NCBI GenBank assembly: GCA_003024785.1
Contig: PUQB01000001.1
Coordinates: forward strand, 1,873,501-1,937,500
DNA from: Selaginella tamariscina
Lineage: Eukaryota > Streptophyta > Lycopodiopsida > Selaginellales > Selaginellaceae
Length of the DNA: 64,000 bases
Direction of reading: 5' to 3'
In this document: positions 10,952-25,810 of the stretch, in pieces
Numbering within the stretch: position 1 is the first letter of the stretch
Layout of the letters: every line of letters starts with the position of its first letter
Notes under the pieces: generated by a model
What the model saw: only the letters and a program-made list of their open reading frames with translations
The model's database searches: none
What the model was told of the DNA's origin: nothing
Made by a program: the position numbers and the translations under genes

Positions 10952-11501
10952 TCTAAGGGACCACAATAAGTTTCCTAATATTTATTTAAAATTAATTATA
11001 CATAATTTCAAAAACTTTTTGATTTTGAATTTAAATTTGATCTTTTCTTTCAAATTTGAATTTTCTTTATGCTTTAAAAACTAAAAACATATCAAATTAA
11101 ATGTATCTTCTTTGTTCAGTATGGCTAGTTTTCACAGTCCAGCCCTTTCCCTTAATCATAATTAATTAAATTAATTACTTTAATAGTTTTGTATGTATTT
11201 AGAAAATATAAATTAAAAAGACCCTCAGGGTTAATGCATTTCATACTCTTAACTAATGAGTTTATTTGTAAACTAGATTTTTATATATATAAGTTTTCTT
11301 AATACGATTGTGAAACATGACATATTTCATAGAATATGAAAGAAGATGCTAGTATATTCTAGTGTATTTATGAATATTCTTAGCGTATACCTAGACTATA
11401 GATTTAATTGTATATCATTGAAGTTCGTCCTTCGTACGTTTGCAGGTGGACCAAACTAGTGGGTACAACATTTACTTTCTTTTCTAACATTCTACACAAC
11501 C
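10952..11501. other. AT-rich spacer
   Basis: No coding exon is visible. It contains the 3' region of the FkbM-like gene and the promoter and leader of the fucosyltransferase. A CAG/GT junction at about 11445 could be part of a leader intron, but this is speculative. Confidence 0.45.
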
Positions 11502-14081
<2,580 letters not shown>

Positions 14082-14420
14082 TTAGTTTGTATTAACGTAA
14101 TTATAAATATAATTAATAAATATAAATATAGTAATCAAAGTATAAGTTAATTAATATATATTGAAAACCTAATAAGTATATTTGTAGTTTTACCATGTAC
14201 AGTCTTTATTTGATTTTTTTTATTTATAAATATTGTTGGATAAACGGTTTAAAGAAAACGTATAATATACACGCATATAATGAATATATCAATAAATGAT
14301 GAAAGTTTTAAATACAATATATATCTCAACTATTTATTATATTGAGTATAAGAATTAAGAAAACAAAGTATTGGTATTAACACGACCTTTGAAAAAAAAA
14401 AACTTTGATAAGCAACGCTC
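14082..14420. other. AT-rich convergent spacer
   Basis: Spacer of 339 bases between the 3' ends of the convergent fucosyltransferase and OEP16-like genes. It is strongly AT-rich with no coding signal and should hold both polyadenylation regions. Confidence 0.5.
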
Positions 14421-15528
14421 TCAAATGAACTTCTCAAGGAAATCAGCAGCAACGGCAATAGCACCGCCGGTCAATGCCCCGCTCACCACCGACTCCGGGC
14501 GGAAGTTCGGCTCAGTCAACGACACTGCCACACCAGCCAACGCTCCCCCGACCATCGCGTTCTTCTGCATACACACGCTATGTTAACACACCACACACAC
14601 ACAAACATACACCTCCATACATACACACAGAGTATACGTAGATATGTATGCCCTAATGACAATGATCCACACGCATCAATGAGTGTGTGTCATCTTCTGT
14701 ACATACATATGAATTTCTATACATACTCACAAGACAACACACACACGCATATATATATATATATATAAGACAAAACAAATATAAAATTACCCAGTCGTGA
14801 ACTCCACCACGAGCTTCTTTCAAGCTGACAGTCGCACTCGAGTATATTCCAGAAGCAAGTCCTATTTGCAGTATTAATACAGATGCTAAATAAATGATTT
14901 AGTAAAGACTCACCCCACTGAACAGCTGCTTTCCAACACGAACTGCCTAAATAAAAGAAAAACAAATGTTAATATAATAAGAAGCCACGAAAATATCACT
15001 CAGTTACCGCGTCTTCCAACTGGAGTGGGCTCTTCGACGACTTTCTTCTCTGAAAAAGAATTTATTTCATATTTCAAACTCCGTACACGCACATAGTTGA
15101 CAAGTGTGAGTACATGTCTGCACATATATATATGTGCACACACGTAACATATTGGTACTTTGGTTGCTACCACGAATGTAGAAAACTTATTCTGTTTAAT
15201 ATGCATATATACGCGTATACACACACACATATACATACATATGTGTGTGTTCCATTACACACATATATCTGTCTGGTTATGTATATATATACCGGAATTG
15301 AGGCTGGTAGCAACGAAATCTGCGGCTTCCCGAGCGGCAATCTGAGATGTAGCATGAATAGCTCCGATCTTTAAGAAAAATTAAACGAGAGATTAACAAA
15401 AAGCGATTCTTTGGAAAATCTCTAAACACTTACCGCTCCGACTTTCAGAAAGAATCCACAGAGCGATTCACAATAGGGTGTCCCAGATCCAAGAGCACAT
15501 CATCCTCGCTTTTACCGAACGCCGCCAT
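14421..15528 (-). CDS. OEP16: OEP16-like outer plastid envelope channel (exon 1 one base short)
   Basis: OEP16 proteins are helical Tim17/22/PRAT-family channels of the plastid outer envelope, linked to amino-acid transport. Exons on the minus strand: 15434-15528, 15293-15368, 15008-15049, 14914-14946, 14791-14861, 14421-14564. The expected protein is about 153 aa, which matches OEP16-1. Seen: MAAFGKSEDDVLLDLGHP, NRSVDSF, IGAIHATSQIAAREAADF, SSCWKAAVQWG, SGIYSSATVSLKEARGGVHDW and a glycine-rich last helix region NAMVGGALAGVAVSL ending ADFLEKFI. All joins fit except in exon 1: it is 95 rather than 96 bases, giving TGA at about 15445-15447 in TTTCTGAAAG, where the family needs FLKVGA. One missing T or C restores frame, so this is a consensus error or a very young null allele. 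A leader intron (about 15532-15778) precedes the ATG. Confidence 0.82.
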
Positions 15529-15583
15529 TTCTGAAAAATGCACAGTATAGGAAATTTTAAGCAGAAAATTTGGGGAAACAAGA

Positions 15584-15750
15584 AGATATATGCAAGCGCC
15601 GAAAAAAAATGATTTCTTTTGTTCTTGTGTATATTGCGCGATCGAAAACACAGATATATGCAAGCGCCATGGAAAGAAATGATTTCTTTTGTTCTTGTGT
15701 ATATGTCGTGATCGAAAAACACAGATATATGCAAGCGCCATAGGAAAAGA
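15584..15750 (-). repeat. Tandem repeat in the OEP16-like leader intron
   Basis: About two and a half copies of a unit near 70 bases. Each has AGATATATGCAAGCGCC, then AAATGATTTCTTTTGTTC, then a CGATCGAAAA-type block, at about 15584-15655, 15650-15722 and 15720-15750. All copies lie within the probable 5' leader intron. Confidence 0.8.
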
Positions 15751-15778
15751 ATGAATTTTTTATCGGATTCATCCATAC

Positions 15779-15835
15779 CTGAAGAAGACGAAGAATCTCT
15801 CTCGAAAGCTAGAAAACCCTAGAAACCCTATCGCA
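15779..15835 (-). promoter_or_regulatory. OEP16-like 5' leader exon with telo-box motifs
   Basis: Read on the minus strand, this contains GATAGGGTTTCTAGGGTTT followed by a CT-rich tract and CTTCTTCAG before a GTATG donor. TAGGGTTT/AAACCCTA telo-boxes are common in promoters and leaders of plant housekeeping and translation-related genes. That this is a leader exon is inferred from the donor here and the TTTTTCAG acceptor just before the ATG. Confidence 0.55.
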
Positions 15836-16009
15836 CATGGATATATTTTTGTACCCCTCGATGGAATCTCCGCCGTCCGATGTCCGAACCTGCCCCATTT
15901 AGGATTTAGGGCTAACCATATTTGTCCACTATACACCTTGTAACCCATTTAATAAATTAATTCTATTTTTGTCATACTCTGTTAAGTATAATAAAGAAAA
16001 ATTATTAAA

Positions 16010-17274
16010 TCAAGCTTTCAGGGTAACCTTAGCAACAGGGAGTGCCTTGTCTGGTTTTGCATTGAACACAACAGACAGAACTAACTGCTTGCTATCAGCT
16101 TTGCTTAGGTCCTCCACCTTCTTGTAAGAGTGTTCTTATGAATCCCCTCTTTCAGCACATCGCGAATATCCTCGGAATCCACGCAGTGAAACACATATGA
16201 CCACACCTTGTCAAGTTTGTGTTCTCTTGCAGCATCCACAACTTCACCTACACATACACACTATTCGCACAAATACACACGATGATTACACATACCAGCT
16301 ATGTATTTGTTGCATATAATCCAATTTGAGACCATCTTTGCCATGTCTTCGTAGGGTTTCATGCTCTCAATGTGCTGGAAAACGTCGATACCATCGATGT
16401 CTTCGTGCTGAGCTTTGATCTTTCCCAAGCTTATCTCATCAAATGTGACATTTACCAGACCATAGAGGACCTAAAAAAGACAGGCATGTCATCCACACGC
16501 GCACGCACGTACACACACGCACGCACCTCCTTTTGGAGAGTCTTCTTGCCATCCATGCTAGACTTGGCAACTCTAGGGTTCCAAGGGAGGTTCAAAGAGA
16601 CATCAGAGGAAGAGATGATCTTGTTACTCAGTCCCAAGCAACCCACAGCATCCAGTTGAAAAGCTTTCATGTCATTCAGATGGACTAAAGACGATTATCA
16701 GGTTGCTCCAGAACCAAGTACAGGTCACCCGCAGCAGCAGCCACTAGGATCCTCCTTGTTTCCTCCTCAGAATAGAGCTGCATTGTGCAGTTATGGAGTC
16801 TGTATAATAGACTGCTCCTTGTCAAACTTGGTCACCTGCAATATAAGTGTGAATCTCTCTCACACACACATACTAACATGTATATACCTCAATAGTCTTG
16901 TTAGCAACATCTCCTCCTTCTCTCTGGCTTCTCGACAATGGATAGGGATACCCATTACCAGTCCTTACATCCACTTGAACCATGAGGTCGAGATACATGA
17001 AAAGTGCGATAGTTACCAACTTCATCAGGCAGTACCACAGTGAGTGATCCGTTAGGTTATAATCCCTTGTTTTCAAGACCAACTCCTCAACATCTTGTGG
17101 GTATGCTACCCAGCCATAACCATCGAACCACACTCCTGGCGCGGGGATGCGCACTGTTTCTTGATCTTCAAATCCCCACTGTAAAAAATCTATGTATGTG
17201 TGCAACAAAGAAAAATCTACTTCACTTACCAACGAATTAGAGGGAAGCGCAAAACAGAGTTGGAATTGAGTCAT
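16010..17274 (-). CDS. Unidentified gene, frame-broken
   Basis: I do not recognise this gene. The minus strand shows a chain of coherent coding segments with good splice sites. Start MTQFQLCFALPSNSL (17230-17274), a 51-nt intron (17179-17229), then WGFEDQETVRIPAPGVWFDG and YGWVAYPQDVEELVLKTRDY. Next come NGYPYPLSRSQREGGDVANK, VTKFDKEQSII, QLYSEEETRRILVAAAAGD, AFQLDAVGCLGLSNKIISSS, VLYGLVNVTFDEISLGKI, DGIDVFQHIESMKPYEDMAK and EVVDAAREHKLDKVWSYVF. The end is KKVEDLSKADSKQLVLSVVF, then TGA at 16010-16012. At least three one-base frame shifts interrupt it (about 17040, 16780 and 16690, and again near 16130). One donor at about 16530 runs into GTGC repeats. It diverges from the AAA+ gene across only 177 bases. 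It could be a decaying gene or an intact gene with consensus errors. Confidence 0.55.
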
Positions 17275-17451
17275 CTTCTGAACGGCCAAATAGATTCCTG
17301 GATTTATATATCTATATATAGAGAGAGAATAAACTTACCCAAATAGCAGATCAGAAAGCCCTTCCACCCTAGAATCTAGGGCATGGCTTAAATTCTATTT
17401 ATAGAGTATATCCGTGAATACCATATTTGTTTAGGGTTTAAGTTAGGGTTC
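17275..17451. promoter_or_regulatory. 177-base divergent promoter
   Basis: Shared upstream region of the unidentified minus-strand gene and the AAA+ ATPase. It includes TTTAGGGTTTAAGTTAGGGTTC directly before the AAA+ start (two telo-box-like copies), CCTAGAATCTAGGGC (an imperfect palindrome) and a GA microsatellite near 17316-17327. Such a short divergent spacer suggests shared transcriptional control. Confidence 0.6.
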
Positions 17452-19264
17452 ATGGAAGCGAGAAAGAATGCAGAGCTCCGTGTAGCGGGCATAGCGGCGC
17501 CATTGCAAGCTCTGAGGGAGATGGTGACATGGCCGATGATTTACTCTGCAGAAGCAGCATCAATGGTTTGCAGGTAGCTTGTGTGTGTACTACACACACA
17601 AATGGTCGAAACTGTATATATTTAGTTTTTAATATATGCTACTTGTTAACTTTGATGCTGTATACACATACATATTTGGAATATGTCGGAAATGTATGTG
17701 TGTCTTACTTTGTTTTCTCAGTGGTCAAGAGGGCTTTTGCTTCATGGGCCTCCAGGCACTGGAAAGGTAAGCAACTGTTACTGTGAATAATGTAACTTAT
17801 TTCACGAATATAATATGAATGAATGTACACACGCACACGCACAGCACAGAGAGAGATTTTCCATACCTTTTATTTTTCGCAGACTAGTCTTTCCTTGCGA
17901 TTGCAGAAGAATGCGATGCTCATCTCACTGTGCTCAGGTGCTTATTGTGTGTGCATATGTGCATGTGTTGCGTGTTGTGTAAAGGCGTGTGTTTATGGTC
18001 CTTTTTTTGCAGCGCAGGCACGGTTCATAAAGCATACGCTGGAGAGAGTGAACGAGCTTTACGTGATGCATTTCTGAAGCACAGAAGCACGCTGAGAGTG
18101 GTCGTCCAGCCATTATCTTCATTGATGAAATTGATGCAATTTGTCCTCGTCGAGATGCTCGGTACGCGCTGTGTGTGTGTACGTATGTGTGTATGCATGT
18201 GGCATGTGAACTCATTTACACATGTATATATGTATTTATAGGCGACAAATGGAGTCGAGATTGGTTGCTCAGCTGAATACACTAATGGATGGTGTGTAGA
18301 TATACAGAAGAGTCATCAAAGGTGGTAGTTGTAGCTGCAAAACAGGTATTTGTCTGAAACCATAACATTTCAAGTTTACTTTAAATTGGTTTAATTATTT
18401 TTTTGATTTAGTATTGAAATGGTGAAATTTGAAGAGTTCAATGCAGTTGATCCTGCTCTTCGAAGACCCGGTCGCTTTGATAAGGAGATATTTGTTTCTG
18501 CACCAAATGCCGGTGAACGATTTGAAATTCTAAAGGTTTGTGTGCCCGCGGACTTAACAAGTAGTGTAGTATTATATATGTATATTAGATATAAACTTGT
18601 TTATTTATAATTTCATTACAGCTGTATGCGGATAAGCTTCCTTTGGATACCAATGTGGATCTTATAGCTATTGCAGACCGTTGTACAGGTAAATACATAA
18701 TTAATCTAATTTCATGTATAATCTATCCTTTTTTACAGGCTACGTGGGTGCTGACCTGGAAGCTTTGTGTAGGGCTGCTGTGTCAGCACTAAGAAGAACC
18801 CTCCAGAGTGGCATTGACCAGAAAGTCACTTTGTCTGACTGGGAATATGCTCGAGTCAAAGTTGGTCCGAGCGTGGTCAGAGGTATTGCAGCAGACGTAC
18901 CGAAGGTCTCTTGGGATGAAATTGGTGGCCTGGATGACGTGAAGGTGCGTGCATGAAGAATTTTATATTTATTTATTATTGGCAGGAGTTCTTTTTCATA
19001 AACAAATTTCTACTAGCAGGAACATTATCACACTGGAATATGCATATCTATGTAAATTACCTAGTTTCTTTGATCCTTTCAAAGAAAAACATACAGCACA
19101 CACATTGTGTGTGTCCTGTGTCTGTGTATCTGTGCGTGTACATATACACGTATGTCTATGTGTGTGTGTATTTGTGTGTCTGTGCCTGTGTACGAATACC
19201 TTAGCTTTAAGAACTGTGTCAACAATATATATAAGGCATATCAAATTCATACTAGAAGCTGTAT

Positions 19265-19356
<92 letters not shown>

Positions 19357-20697
19357 TGCATATTGCATATAGTTTACTGATAATTTTATATTCATTTTGA
19401 ACAGAAAAAGCTCCAGCAATCTGTAGAGTGGCCGATAAAACATGCTGAAAAGTTTAAAAGGCTTGGTTTACGTGCAGATCGTGGAGTATTATTGCATGGG
19501 CCTCCTGGTTGCTCTAAAACATCACTTGTCAAGGCCGTTGCTAATTCTTCACAAGCTACACTCTTCTCATTAACGTAGGTACATACGCACACCACTGACA
19601 ACTTCATAACTATTAAACTAGTCTCTTTATGCAATATTTCTGCAAAATTATATTAATGAATCCCAAGTACTTACTAAACACACACAATATGTGGTTTCAC
19701 ACACTGTCCTAAATAATAGTTCTGTGTATACATAATTTAAATTAATACTAGTTTTGTATTATTGATGTTAAAGTATATACTGTGTATTGCAGTGGAGCTG
19801 AAATGTATTCGATGTATGTTGGTGAAGGTGAGGCTCTATTACGTGATACGTTTCGCTTGGCACGGCTTGCTAAACCAAGTATTATATTTTTTGATGAGGT
19901 GGACTCAATTGCTACTAGCAGGTGGTTATCAATTTGCATATAATATATTATAATGTGTGTGTGTTTCTTACATAAACTAGCGGCTCATGTTGTCTTTTAA
20001 CTATTCGGCAAACACACACACACGCACAATCCTGTAGATATATACATTCATATCCACGTATATCATGTACTTATATATATACATATATATATATGAAGTT
20101 TAAGTTCTACAGAGAAGGTGGTTCAAAAGATGGAAGCACCGTAGGGGAGAGGTTATTGTCCACACTGCTAACAGAGATGGATGGACTTGAAGCTTTACAG
20201 GTATGATTAAACAAATATTAAGTAGTTCAGTTAAAACTTAATCTCAATCAATTTACTGGACATTGGTTTATAAAATATTAGAACTTATTAATGAACTGCA
20301 GGGGGTCATCGTTGTAGGAGCTACGAATCGACCGTCAGCTATAGATGCCGCATTAATGCGACCAGGGCGTTTTGACCGTGTAAGCCTTTTCCGAAACAAA
20401 ATAGTATATACATATTACAAACGTATATACGAACTAAATATGATAATAGCAGAACACACCCACACACACACAATGACATGGGTTTGCGAGTGTTACGTTT
20501 TGTATAATTCCTTCTGTGTGTGTGGTGCTTTTTCTCGTAAAGTACATCGAAAAGATAAATGCATAAAATATGTAAGTTAGTAATGTATTGAGAAGATCAA
20601 GACATAAACAAGTATACACATAAATTACATGTTGTCATGTATTAACGTGTCTTTGTTTTGAAAGAATCCGTGCACACAGCCACTTACACTGTATGTG

Positions 20698-20729
<32 letters not shown>

Positions 20730-21265
20730 TTTCTTTTTAAGTACTATTCATTATCTGTATATGTAGTTCTATGTAAATATAAACACACAGAAAATTTCGA
20801 ATGAACACACACACGCGCGCGCGTGCACACACTTTGTATGGCTAATATACGACAGCAGGTTATGTACGTTCCACCTCCGGATGCGAGTGCCCGTATGAAG
20901 ATAATACGTGTACACACTAGGAAAATGACGTTAGCTGAGGACGTAAGTTTGCAAGACATTGCAAATGAAACAGATTGCTACACGGGTGCGGAACTGGCTG
21001 CATTATGCCGAGAAGCCGCTATATCTGCGCTTAGAGAGGATATCAAAGCACATGTGGTGCATAACAAGTACGTAAACCCAACATATTTATATACATATAC
21101 AGTATACACATGCGCGTGTGTGTGTGTGTGGCATACATGTATAATGTGGATGGAATATATATATTAAAGTATGTGGATATCAGGCATTTTCGGTTTGCAT
21201 TGGAGCAGATACGTCCTTCTTTGACAAGGTTGCAAATAGCAAGTTATGCAAACTTCGGTACTTAA
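17452..21265 (+). CDS. CIP111: CIP111/AFG2 (SPATA5)-type double AAA+ ATPase, lacking the usual N-domain
   Basis: Type II AAA+ unfoldase; relatives (yeast Afg2/Drg1, human SPATA5) act in 60S ribosome maturation, and Arabidopsis CIP111 is a calmodulin-interacting member. D1 shows Walker [29 protein letters not shown], Walker [20 protein letters not shown] and [21 protein letters not shown]2 shows [11 protein letters not shown], the family-diagnostic Walker [32 protein letters not shown], Walker [31 protein letters not shown] and [21 protein letters not shown], ending ASYANFGT then TAA. The D2 half is uninterrupted. The D1 half has small frame breaks at about 17565, 17893, 18073 and 18290, each one or two bases short of the conserved frame. 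The protein starts only about 40 residues before D1, whereas relatives have a substrate-binding N-domain of several hundred residues, so this is a short form or the N-part is missing. Introns hold GA and GT repeats. Confidence 0.88.
19268..19352 (+). repeat. (GA)n microsatellite in an AAA+ intron
   Basis: Nearly pure GA dinucleotide repeat of about 80 bases with one AGG interruption near 19320. It lies within the intron between the [11 protein letters not shown] exon and the [10 protein letters not shown] exon. Confidence 0.9.
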
Positions 21266-21888
21266 AATAAAAAAATTATGAATTTGGTTAGTTATATAAT
21301 ATATCTATAATATGTACGACTTAATGACTGGTGATATGATATCTAACACAATCTAAACATTGATTATTAACTAAGTACGTGCGAGTGTGTGTGTGTGTAT
21401 TATATATATATATATATATATGTATGTTTTTATATGGGCCGACAAAAATGTGAAATATTCATGACCAATAAGTTGGCGTATACTTTTTGCACACCGTCCA
21501 ATACGTATTTCGGTAAGCGTATTTCTACGCATATACACACGTATATACGCATGGATTTGACATCAATATATAGAGATAAAGTACATTAATTGAAATACGA
21601 CTACTTTTTTGAAGTGGTTGGAGTGTTTATTATCAGTTAGTAGTGTTTTCATACTTAAGCTGTGATTCTATCTTTATACACACACGCATAGTTGCAAACA
21701 GCACACACCTTTTATATTATATATATATTATATATATATATATATTTATCATATTTAAAGAGCATTAAACTTTGTTGGTGTCTTATGCTGGAGAGATGGG
21801 GGACAAACAAGACATCACATTTGAGAGAGAGAGAGTGTGTAATGTATGTAGTATGTATACATGCATGCATACATACATACATACGTAC

Positions 21889-21920
<32 letters not shown>

Positions 21921-22640
21921 GTGTGTTTATATAAAACTCGTTCATTTTATACAGAATAATTTACATGCATGGGTAACTTACACTTCTATGTGTGTATTGT
22001 TATATGTAATCGGCTACCATAGCTTGTAAGAGCGAACACAATCATGTATCTATATAGAGTAAAATGAACAAGTTTTGTATATAAACACACACACAGGTAT
22101 ATATGTGTGTGTGCGTGTGTGTGTATATATATATATGTATGTATGTATTTATATGTATATGTATGTAATTTACATGCATGGGTACACTTCTATGTGTGTA
22201 TAAACATACATTGTTATATATATAATGGCTACGATAGCTTTCACAAGCACAATGAAAGCAAACACAATCATGTAATGTGATATGTATAAAACAAGTTTTG
22301 TATATAACAAATATATATATATACAATAATTTACATGTGTACACATCTATTGAGTGTACAAAACCAAGATTAATATTTGATTAATGAACTCTGTAATATT
22401 TTAATGGTATAATAATTAAAATTTTTAATCATATGGTAATACGTCACATTTAATCATGTGATAAGGTTGGAAAAGGTGGTTGAAAAATACCATATAATCG
22501 GTTAATATATCTCTAAATATCTAACCCACACCCACAAATTCGTTATAACTATGTAACGGTCACATTAACATTAAATTCTTTTTAAGTTTAAGCTTAAACT
22601 TAAATTTTAAGCAAAACCCTAATAAAGTTAATTACTGTTT
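21266..22640. other. Repeat-rich intergenic region
   Basis: No coding exon is seen. It contains AT and GT microsatellites (21386-21421, 21714-21746, 21896-21918, 22105-22150) and a tandem duplication at about 21930-22335. AT-rich sequence with CTTAAACTTAAA words leads into the MED12 leader, with an AAACCCTA telo-box at about 22613-22621. Confidence 0.6.
21930..22335. repeat. Tandem duplication, about 210 bp
   Basis: Two units share AATTTACATGCATGGGTA, CACTTCTATGTGTGTAT, TTGTTATAT..AATCGGCTACCATAGCTT-like sequence, AACACAATCATGTA and ACAAGTTTTGTATATAA. They begin at about 21957 and 22166; a further partial start lies at about 22325. Confidence 0.75.
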
Positions 22641-22679
22641 AGCTGACAAGGACCGCTCGGTTAATTGGACAGTGCAGTC

Positions 22680-23360
22680 CATCGCGTGGCCATACAGTGT
22701 ACCGCGCACGCATCTGGCTTCTCTGCGCATTACATTCTTCTCGCTACTGTGTTTCTAGGTTCCTCGTCAAAGAAGAGCAGGAAATCTCTGTTTGTTGTGC
22801 AGCGCCGTGATCAATCCGGGTTTCTACATCGAGATCCGCACTGAAAATCTCTTCTCCGATCGGTGTGGAGGTCGCAGTAGGGTTTAAGGATCGGGGAGAA
22901 TGAATGCGCCCTAGGTTCAAGCTACAAGAGATGAAAAATCCTTGTTTTAGAGCAGCGCCGTGATGAATTCCAGGTGAGATCCTTTCTCAGCAGATTAGAA
23001 TCGGTAACTAGACAGGGTAGGGTCTTATGGATGAATGCGCCCTAGGTTTCGGGAAGAGAGTGCAGAAAAATCCTTGTTTCGTACAGTGCTAGTGAATTCC
23101 AGGTTATTAAGGATCGGTTTCGGCAGGAGAATACGCTACAGAACTTGTTTAGGAGCAGCGCCGTGCTTCTAGAACGAATGCGCCCTAGAATACGCTACAG
23201 GGAGTGAAAAATGGAGCTGCGCCGTGGTTAATCGTTATAGGAAGCTGGGACCGTTGGAAGTTGCAAGAATCCGTCTGTAGGAGTAGGAAATACTCTTTCG
23301 GAACAGTCAACGAAGGAATTTAGGGTTCTACAGGGACTAGTATTGGCGAGGAATGTCGGC
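22680..23360 (+). repeat. Repeated MED12 5' leader units
   Basis: GC-richer sequence upstream of the MED12 start with recurrent blocks. GCAGCGCCGTG occurs at about 22800, 22953 and 23155, with a variant at 23217. GAATGCGCCCTAG occurs at about 22903, 23034 and 23178. GAATTCCAGGT occurs at about 22965 and 23093, with GT after CCAG resembling a donor. The blocks are likely duplicated non-coding leader exons. A short upstream ORF start (ATGTCGGCTTCAG before GTAAGC) lies at about 23353. Confidence 0.65.
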
Positions 23361-23602
23361 TTCAGGTAAGCCCTTCTTATAAAAGACGACTCTGCAGGTT
23401 TTAGTGAGACATATATATGTTGATTTAGTGAATACTGAAGAATTTACATAGTGGGTTATGGAACATGGAGCAGGAAAATGGGAAAGAAACTTATCCCATT
23501 TTGGAAGTTTCCAGGTGTAGTCGGTTAAGTAGAAAACGGAAGAGTTGTCTTAGAAAGAGATTTAGAATACGAGATGCAGTATGCGGTTGAGTGTGGGAGG
23601 AG

Positions 23603-25779
23603 ATGCACAGGTATTCTACTGCCACTGGTGGCAGTGGTGTTGGAAGCAGTCGAGACAATTCCCGCTCTGATTCCACTTTTGCTGCTGCAAGGTTAGTGTG
23701 TTGGTCGTTTGTGTTTCTTTGTTTGATTTCATGTTGATTTCCAGGCGAACTGTTCAACTCGCACCTTACAAGCTCAAATGTGAGAAGGAACAGCTGAATT
23801 CTCGGTAAGATAATACATATAGAACGTCGTTTAGTATTCCTGGTAATATATAAGTGCTTACCTACATTCAAGTTAACATGCTTTTTAAGCTATATATACG
23901 ATAATATGTATATATTATTCGCTTTCTTTCTTTAGGTTGGAGCACCAGACTTCTATGCTCCAGCGCGCTGATTGTGCAGAGGAGTGCCTAACGCGTGAAA
24001 GTTGCCAACGTGGATACAAGGAATCTATTGAAGGAATTGAGGTACATATTATATTTGCATGCGTGGATTTTTATATATATGCATGTGTTTTATATATTTA
24101 CTTGTTTCGTGCAGGAAACAGGGAGACTGTATTATCGTTGGCTGGGAATAGTGCCTTGTGGGCGAAAGAGAACATCAATCGCTACAAAGAGGTCAAGTCT
24201 ATTTGATTATCTATTATATCGCATATACAATGCTGGAAGCTACACTCAGACATGCACACAGATTCATATGTACACAACATATACAGACTGAAGCTAATAT
24301 GAGCTATCGGTTCTTGCAGTCATTGCGGAAACGCTTACGTGCTGTAACCAATGCCCTTATAAGAAAGAGAAAGGTAAGCAAGGCATAACTATTTCGTGGT
24401 TAAGCATCATTGAGATTGGTTGATATCTCCAGGCAGGGCAGGTTTACAATGTGCCTCTTGCTGGAAATTTACTTGCAAAGCCTGGATATTTTCCAGAACG
24501 TCATACGTGTGGAGAGGACTTCCGAAAGAAGTGGATAGAGGTCAGTGTGCTACAGGCGTGTATACATATACATATTATAGTATACATTTATATAGATGTA
24601 TGCGTACATTATCTGTCTTTTAACGGGGTTCTTTTGAAATCCACAGGACTTGTCCCAACGTAAACGCTTACAGTTACTAGCAGAGCACGTTCCCCATGGG
24701 TTTCACAGAAAGACGCTTTTTGAAGCTCTTATTAAACAGAAGGTGCCTTTTTTACGTGCCACGTGGTTCATCAAGGTTTCGTACCTCAACCAGGTGTGCA
24801 TATCCATATTATGTATATATATTGCGCAATATTGGTCTTGTTTACTCTCACTTATATATAAAGACATGTGACCAATTTGTAACTATATGACAGCAGCGTA
24901 GTATCAGTCAAAGGATTTATATACATCCAATATAACATAGCTCTTAGTACAATATATTATAATATGTAGAAGGATATTTAGAAACATTTATCGGTTGGTA
25001 ACCAGCTATATCCATTGTTGTTAACGGTTGTATGCATTATGTGTCAGGTACGGCCTTCCTCAATTGGCAATTTCTGTTGGTGTTGCGGATAAGTCACAGG
25101 CAAAGAGATTCGAACAGTGGACCAGGGACTTCTTGGAGTATGCACAGTCGGTATTGGATGAATTTTGTATAAGTTCATCTTCGCAGCTGGGCAGTGTCGA
25201 ACCTGAGCCAGATGGACATGCAAAATGGGACTACATTGTGCGGCTCGTGCAATGGCAGTATGCGGAAGGCCTTCTTCAGCAATCCCATGTTGATTGGGCC
25301 CTTAAGCAAATTCAGGTATGCTTTATTGTGTTATATCTTTTATATATCAATATATCTGAAACACGTGATTCATGCTGTATGTATACGATGGAATTGTTTC
25401 CTAGTATAGAGTTTGTACATACATACTAGGATGCATATAAGCATACATCTGTGCACGTTGGGATGTGATTACAAAGATATCGTATGTAATTCTTTGTACT
25501 ACATAGAAGCGTTCAGATAAACATGTGACATAGATTTCTGTCCGTCAGATTTTCTTAACCATTATATAAGTATAAACGTTTGTACTATATAGACATTACC
25601 ACGTACACCTTCTGTGACATGTCTCCATGTACGTGTATATAGAGTGTATATAGATATTATTAATGTCAGAGGATGCATATACAGATTCAATATGAGATTA
25701 TATGAATTGCACACATGTAGACGCAAAAGCGTCTACATATCCATGCATGTTTGTATGCGTGTGACATACATATATATAT

Positions 25780-25810
<31 letters not shown>

